Source: Brachionus plicatilis
Lineage: Eukaryota; Rotifera; Eurotatoria; Ploima; Brachionidae
Length of the DNA: 64,000 nt
NCBI GenBank assembly: GCA_010279815.1
Contig: QEOQ01000180.1
Coordinates: 357,770 to 421,769 of the forward strand
Reading direction: 5' to 3'
How positions within the stretch are numbered: position 1 is the stretch's first letter; the number at the start of each line of letters is the position of its first letter. Positions 58,301 through 64,000 of the stretch are shown one piece after another. Below the pieces are notes generated by a model. It ran no database searches, was not told where the DNA came from, and saw nothing but the letters and a program-made list of their open reading frames with translations. The translations under genes and the position numbers were made by a program.

Positions 58301-61300
58301 TTTGACAGTTTTTAATTTAATTTCTTAGATTAAATTTTTTTGAAATCAAAATACAAATTTTTTAATCATATCTTTGCTAAAAATTTTATAAATTTACAAT
58401 ATGTTTTTTTATCAAATAAATTTATTATGTAAAATTTTTTTGACGAAAGAATTTCTCCGGGTTTCAAGTTTTCAATATACATTGACTAAAACGAAATATT
58501 TTTCACATTTTTTTTTATTTTTTAATCAAAATTATCTGGTTTAAGGTCATTGATGGAAATAATGAAAAATCGTGTATTGTAAGTCAAATTAGATCAAACA
58601 AAGTCTTAATTTAATTTTTAATTTTTATAGTTTAAACACAATTATGAAATCATTGATTGAAAAAATTGAAGATAATCCTAAAATTGATTTCAACGATCCT
58701 CGTTTCAATGAAATAATTTTAATTTCACGTAAAAAAAAAAATCAATAAAATTTAAAAGTATTAAAAAAAAATTTTTTTAAGAACAACTTTTGGACGCATC
58801 TAAGGGCCACGACTTTATGAAAGTTTTCCTAAACACTCTCAAAACGAATCACAACATAAGAAATTATTTCAAAAACTTGGTAAATGTGAACAATTCGTGT
58901 TCCAGATCACTTCAATTAATTGTAAGCTTATGAAAAAAAATTATTTCCAATTCAAAATTACCTATATTTTCAGCAACTAATACTCACCAACTTGGGTTCA
59001 ATGAACCAGTCCCAGTCAAACATGGCTAAACGTTTGATAGAACGAATGTCTTCTATAATTATTGATAAAGAATGCATTGAGAGACTTATTGAATTGATTG
59101 AATACAAGGTTAGACAACGGCTTACTCTGAAACAGCGTCGACTAATGAGCAAAAGAAACAGTAAAAAAGAGCCCAAAACTTCAAATAGAAAAGGACGAAA
59201 GGGAAAATTAGAAGAATCTAGTGGAGAAGATGAAAACTCTGAAAGCGAATCTGACGAAGAACAAAACGAGCATGGCGAAGAAAATATGGATAGCTTTGAG
59301 GCTGATGAGGAGACAGAAGACAGTGAGACAATAAAAAGCTCAGAAGTCTCGAATCCGCAAGTTGACAGACTCTTGATCAGACATGTAGATGACGATGGTG
59401 AAAAAGGCATCAAACTATTGAATTATTTGTTCCTTATCCACAGCAATTATGGCTTCAACAACTCCAGTACCTATCAAAAATTATTCAGTTTTATCAATTG
59501 TAGAAAAGATAACGTGGTGAGCGCTACACTGAAATTGCTCAACACATTTTATTCAACTGGCACAACAGCCAAAGAAGAAGATGAGGAATTTAGCACAATT
59601 AATGAAAATTATTTGGATAAATTGAAAAATTTGTGTTTGCATGGAAAGACCAAGCAGGCAAAGCACGCAGTTAATTTGATTCACAAAAATTTTGAACACC
59701 CCAAAAACCAGCAAATACTTTATGAATTATACGCGGTATTAGAAATTTTTATCTGTTTTAAAAGTGTTCTTTTATAACTTTACTTTTTTAAAATTTTCCT
59801 TTTTTTTAGGATCTGGTCCAAGAGGCTGAAAAAGCAAACGGGAAGACTTTTATATCATGTTTAGTTAGTCTTGGTCATATTTGCTATGCCATACCGAAAA
59901 TGGTTGGCAAAGAAATAAAAGAATTCATATCTAAATCGGTTGTGAAAGAAATTCTAATGCAGCCTTTGGATGCTCCGTTGAACATTTCGTTAAATGATAG
60001 TTCAACTTCGTTTACAGCCAAAAAAAGAGTATTTTAGAATTTTTTATTCAAATAAAAACAATTAAAGATAAATGTTAAGAATAATTTAAAATTGGCTGGG
60101 AAGTGGTGCGAAAATGAGGAAGAGTTGCCGATTTCTACAAGAGCAAGAGTAAGTTTTTCTATTTAAAAAGTACAGCTTATGTCCAAAATTGGAAATTTTT
60201 AAAATTCGCATAATCCCTTTATAAGAAGTGAATCAGCCTTTTATGGACAAAAATATTCTTAAAAATAATTTTCAGGCAAGTTTATTTTAGAAAAGTCAAT
60301 TTAGACCAGTGTCTATTTCGAAAATTTTTTAGAAAAAATTAATTTGATAAAAAATGGTTTACCAAATACTTTTCAATCAGCTTGCCAAGCTTTTAAAATT
60401 CAATTAAATGGTACAAAAATAAAAATCTATTTGAGTTTCATTGGTGATTTTGGAATTTTTTTATAAAAGGGCCAAAATAAAGACTTGATAATTTGAAAAA
60501 TATATAGGAAAATACAATTCACTACAAATTTGATTAATAATTGAAGATTAAAACTTGTAATCATGCTTGCTTTCAGAATTTAATTGCATAAAAGTTGGAA
60601 AAAAATTTTAATTATTTAAATGAATAATTAATTATTGCGAGTTAAAAAAATTAAATATGTTTTAATGATACATATTTATTCTTTTAAAAAAAATATTAGT
60701 AAATATCATTTCATTTGACACATTCAATATTGGAACTTCCAATCTTGGGCGTTTATAAGACAAATATTGTAAAAGAAATCTTTATTAAAAAAGCGTTCAT
60801 ATAATGATAAATATAATATACAGTGCTGATACGATACATGGTTCTGAGGTAAATTAACGTAATTTTACGTTAATATGTTAATAATTTAAGATTGATTCTT
60901 TAAATTAATCTTGTATTAAATTGAAATAAAAGAAATTTAAAAAATTCACTTTTCTTTACGATTTTTTACCTCAAAAAATTTTTCTTTACATAAATTATTT
61001 TTTGATGCTTTGAAAAGTCAAAATAATTTTTTATTCCTTTTTTTTTTGAAAATTCTATTAAAAAACGTTAAAAATGATCTTTTTGTGGCTCTTTTTGATT
61101 TAACCATTTTTAACGCTAAGATGGGTAAATTTACGTAATTTTTCGAAAAATGTCATTTTGCCTCGAAACCAGTTATCGCCGCAGCACTGAAGTTTGAATA
61201 ATATGGTAGATTTAAATTTTAATACAGCAAATTCGAATTTTCCAATAAGTATTTCTTACCTTTAGTTTACAAAAAAAGGAAAATATTAATACAGTGTTAA

Positions 61301-63357
61301 AAAAGTTCTTTGAATATTCACCCACTAAATGAATAATATATTGATAGATTTTAATTTCAGCTCGAAGCTATAAAACTGGTCGTTAGATGGTGTCTTGGAC
61401 TAAAATCGGAATGTTCAAATATTCTATTTACTATAAGAATTATGATTAAACTCATAAGAGATAATGCACCTGAATCATATGGAAAGCAAATAAACAATGA
61501 AGAGGCAGAAGAGTCTAAAAATACAGTCATTGTTTGGTAACATTGTAAATAAATAAAATAAGCTTTTAAAAATTTTAATTATTTAAGTGAGGCTGAACGT
61601 TCTCGTATCCGAGTGACATGTGGTTCTCAATTGATCAAGCTAGCTCAAGAACCATGTTTCAAACAACTAATTACAGCCGAATATTTTCATGTTTTAGCTA
61701 AATTAATAATTGTAAAGTTAAAAAAATTAATTTAATTGTTAAAAATGAATTTGAAAAAAATCAAGGATCCAGTCAATAATGTAAAGGATATAATGATTAA
61801 AAAATTGACAAAACCTCTTAAATCAAACAAATTGCCGTATTATTACATGGGCGTTTTTGCTCTTTGTGGATTAGATACAAACAAGGAACGAAAAATAAAA
61901 GTTAAAAAAATTTATACTTCATTGATTAAGCAGTATCGACAATTAGAGTCAAAAGAATCCAAACAATCTTCTGCTCAAAAAAGTATTTAACACTTGAATT
62001 AGAATTACTAATTTTGGTTAATTTAATTTTTGAAGATCGAACATTACCAGAAATGTGTTTACCATATGCTGTTAGTCTCATGGCTCATAACATAAAAATT
62101 GACTCTCTCAAAGACGACCAAAAAGTTAAACAAATCAAAGAGTAAATTTTAAAAAGAATAAAACTTTTTTGAACATTATTTTATTTTAATTTATTAAGAT
62201 GCTTATCTTTAATTCTTGAACCTTTAATCGAAAATCCAGATGGTTATCAAATTGCACTGATTAAAAAGATCCTCAATAAAATTAAATCAAGCGATGATGG
62301 GCTAGCTTCTAGTGCAGTTTCTCAGCTAACAAAAGCAGAAAACCAGTCAATGAACAAAGCTGCTTTTCAGAATTTATATATTTTCAACAAAGTACTTCAA
62401 CTTGATTTAAAATTCAAAAATTAAATTTTTTTTTAATTTCAGAGTCTAGTGTTTATTTGTGAAATATTTTTATTTCACATGTATTCAAAGAATACCAATT
62501 ATTTGACAAATAAAGAGTGCCAATTTGATGTAAATCTTCCGGGTGGATTTTTTACACCGAGAGAAAACGGGAATGAAGAGCAAAATCCCGAATTGAATAA
62601 GGAAGTAGAGGAACTTTTCAAACAAACCGAAAGTACAAAAATAGCTGAAGAACATCATTTGGACCATACGAGTCGATTGACCGATATTTCAGAAATACCT
62701 GATGAAATACCAAAAAAAACAAGTTCACGTATACAGATTATTCCGCTTGGAAAAAAAAGAAAAGCAAAAGAAAAAGATGATGTGGAGGATTCTGATGATG
62801 AAGATATGGTTTTGAGCGATATTAGAAAATCACTTAATTCTCAAAAAGATTCATTTTCACCAGAAAAGTCAAAACTAAGTGATGATGAATCTGTGTCCCG
62901 ACCAGCTCCCAAGAAAAGACTCACTGATTCCAACATTAGTGAAGATGTGAAATCAGAAAATGAAGAAAACGAAGAAAAGAGTCCATCTAGACCAACTCGC
63001 AGCACAAGAAGTTCAAAATTGACTAGCCCCAAAAAGAGTCCTTCAGCTAGGAAATCAAGAAAAGTTGTTGACGAAAAGAAATCTACTGAAAGTGAGGAAG
63101 AAAAAGAAAATGAAATTGAAATGGAAGAGAATAAAGATTTGGAAAAAAATGAAGAATCATTAGACAAACAAGATTCTGAAAAAGAAGAAGAACCTGAAGA
63201 AATTGCCGAAAAAAAGGATGAGAAAAAAGCGGGCAGAAGTTCAGCAAGACAGATGAATAGAAATTTTAAAAATGACGAGTCTCCAAAATCACACGTAAAA
63301 AAGTGTTCAACCAAGCCTTCCGTCGATTCACCTTCATACTCATTAAGACAAAAGTAA
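55381..63357 (+). CDS. PDS5: Sister chromatid cohesion protein PDS5
   Basis: HEAT-repeat regulator of cohesin (binds the SCC1 kleisin, WAPL/sororin). Nineteen exons inferred: 55381-55461, 55517-55714, 55766-55852, 55902-55999, 56054-56261, 56310-57169, 57225-57338, 58546-58578, 58631-58728, 58782-58921, 58974-59735, 59810-60028, 60068-60148, 61361-61536, 61588-61711, 61766-61982, 62036-62141, 62199-62391 and 62443-63357. All phases fit, giving about 1569 aa (human PDS5A/B 1337/1447). Landmarks: IIYPSGCKDI, LLIACCLADIIRLYSPDLPY, ANQLKGL, YHYLLENLR, LPQLEYKLKSND, LDVKIKVRKSALQGLAALYKK, LAQEPCFKQLIT, YMGVFALCGLD, IKECLSLILEPL. Exon 11 carries an acidic K/E/S-rich insert of about 80 residues. The tail is charged and Ser-rich as in PDS5B. 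A possible extra last exon (63404-63425) would replace the stop with RSINKK. Introns 7 and 13 (about 1.2 kb each) are exceptionally long. Confidence 0.92.
57800..57996. repeat. Possible MITE in PDS5 intron 7
   Basis: GAGCCGTGAAGTTGGAAGC and, inverted at 57977-57996, GCTCCCAGCTTCACTGTTGC pair imperfectly over about 19 bp. The rest of the 1.2-kb intron is AT-rich with no coding signal. Confidence 0.4.
60831..61189. mobile_element. MITE in PDS5 intron 13, TIR CAGTGCTGATACGATA
   Basis: Left CAGTGCTGATACGATACATG, then GTTCTGAGG, and right (inverted) CAGTGCTGCGGCGATAACTG, then GTTTCGAGG, with TTTACGTAATTTT motifs in both arms. TA flanks the left end; the right flank has drifted to AA. Related to 20160-20752 by its terminus. 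Confidence 0.75.
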
Positions 63358-63429
63358 TTTTAAAATTAAATTTTTCGTTTATTTTTATATTTTTTATTTT
63401 AAGGCGATCAATAAACAAGAAATAATTTT

Positions 63430-64000
63430 TGTATAAATTTCAATTCACTGTAGAAAAAATCTTAATCAAAAAAAATTTTGTAAAAAAATAAATCCTGGAA
63501 TAGTCCTTTTTTTGATATTTTAGAATTAAGCTTTGTTATTATTTTAAACGAATTGTGTTTTTTATATTGTCAATTCATTTTTCTGTCCTAGCTCTAATAT
63601 AGCCTAAATAATTTGAGACAATCATTTTTTTTTTAATTATCTTTTGGTGATATTAATTGACAAAAAATTCAAATTTAATAAAGATCGTTTCTAAAAAATT
63701 TTTGACTTTAAACTTAATTACAATTTTTTTATATTTTTAGAATTGCATTCAGTTTTTGTCCAGTTTAGATAGGTCTCCCTTTTCAACACAAAAAAATAAC
63801 CATTCAACACAATTTCAAAACGCTCAGCACAAAATGATTTCTTCTCAACACAAAAATTAAAAATTGAAAAAAATACTTTTAGCACAAAAATTAAAAATGA
63901 AATAAATGCATTCAACACAGAAAATTATTTGACAAAAACATTAAACACAAAAATGCTTTTTAATTAGCTTCAAAATTTTCAAAGACTTCAAAGTGTAACA
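63430..64000. other. PDS5 3' flank and right window edge
   Basis: AT-rich spacer; no gene seen. The last 220 bp hold the CAACACAAAA motif array. Confidence 0.5.
63782..63955 (+). repeat. Irregular array of CAACACAAAA motifs
   Basis: At least seven copies of a YCARCACAAAA-type motif (TTCAACACAAAA, ATTCAACACAATT, CTCAGCACAAAA, CTCAACACAAAA, TTAGCACAAAA, TTCAACACAGAAA, TTAAACACAAAA) spaced about 15-35 bp. The architecture resembles one arm of the ACATACA element at 16.3-17.0 kb. A mirrored arm, if present, would lie beyond the window. Confidence 0.6.

Noticed and set aside
1..64000. tRNA, rRNA and CRISPR-like arrays
   Set aside because: No cloverleaf with a GTTCRANNC box, no conserved rRNA segments and no regularly spaced identical repeats with unique spacers were seen; the motif arrays at 16.3-17.0 and 63.8 kb have irregular spacing and diverged units.

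Overview
The window looks like animal nuclear DNA from a small-genome, very AT-rich invertebrate. Intergenic DNA is extremely A+T-rich and coding DNA visibly less so. Most introns are about 50 to 150 bp. The conserved genes (PCM1, PDS5, TMEM33, RAB32/38-type Rab, mitochondrial-type adenylate kinase 2, CDK1, NDK, two rhodopsin-family GPCRs) are metazoan. A monogonont rotifer of the Brachionus type would fit this combination, but that is inference from general character, not a database match.

Layout. 1-2852 is AT-rich spacer with one MITE. 2853-4598 is an intronless peptide-type GPCR. 6.5-8.7 kb is a mobile/viral graveyard: an endonuclease-domain fragment, a repeat block ending in telomere-like CCCTAA repeats, and a frameshifted superfamily 3 helicase that resembles the replication protein of a small DNA virus, with origin-like repeats just upstream. 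11.1-13.8 kb holds a decayed LINE and a 3'-truncated mariner element. 14.8-15.3 kb is an intronless NDK. 16.3-17.3 kb holds two odd repeats: arms built of ACATACA motifs and a GC-rich GGCCGGCC island. 18.4-19.4 kb is intronless CDK1 (minus). 20.2-22.1 kb is a MITE and a second decayed LINE. 24.3-30.6 kb is PCM1 (four exons; one intron is almost entirely nested MITEs). 31 kb is the 3' end of a dead Helitron. 34.7-36.3 kb is a second GPCR (minus). 36.3-47.1 kb is a gene desert with MITEs. 47.1-48.1 kb is AK2 (minus, five exons). 48.5-50.7 kb is a cluster of related MITE arms. 51-52 kb is a RAB32/38 gene, 53.3-54.3 kb TMEM33 (minus, five exons), and 55.4-63.4 kb PDS5 (at least 19 exons).

Functionally the genes are independent housekeeping or signalling genes with no operon-like logic. 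CDK1, PCM1 (centriolar satellites) and PDS5 (cohesin regulation) all act in cell division or centrosome biology, but their proximity is probably chance. What ties the window together is repeat biology. Several different short inverted-repeat elements share TA-flanked CAGTR termini and subterminal TTACGTAA motifs, and the mariner remnant at 13.0-13.8 kb carries the same terminal sequence as one of these families, so it is a candidate source. The most unusual items are the SF3 helicase relic with its flanking repeats, the nested MITEs in the PCM1 intron, the GC-rich island, and a 21-bp piece of an AK2 exon stranded between MITE arms.
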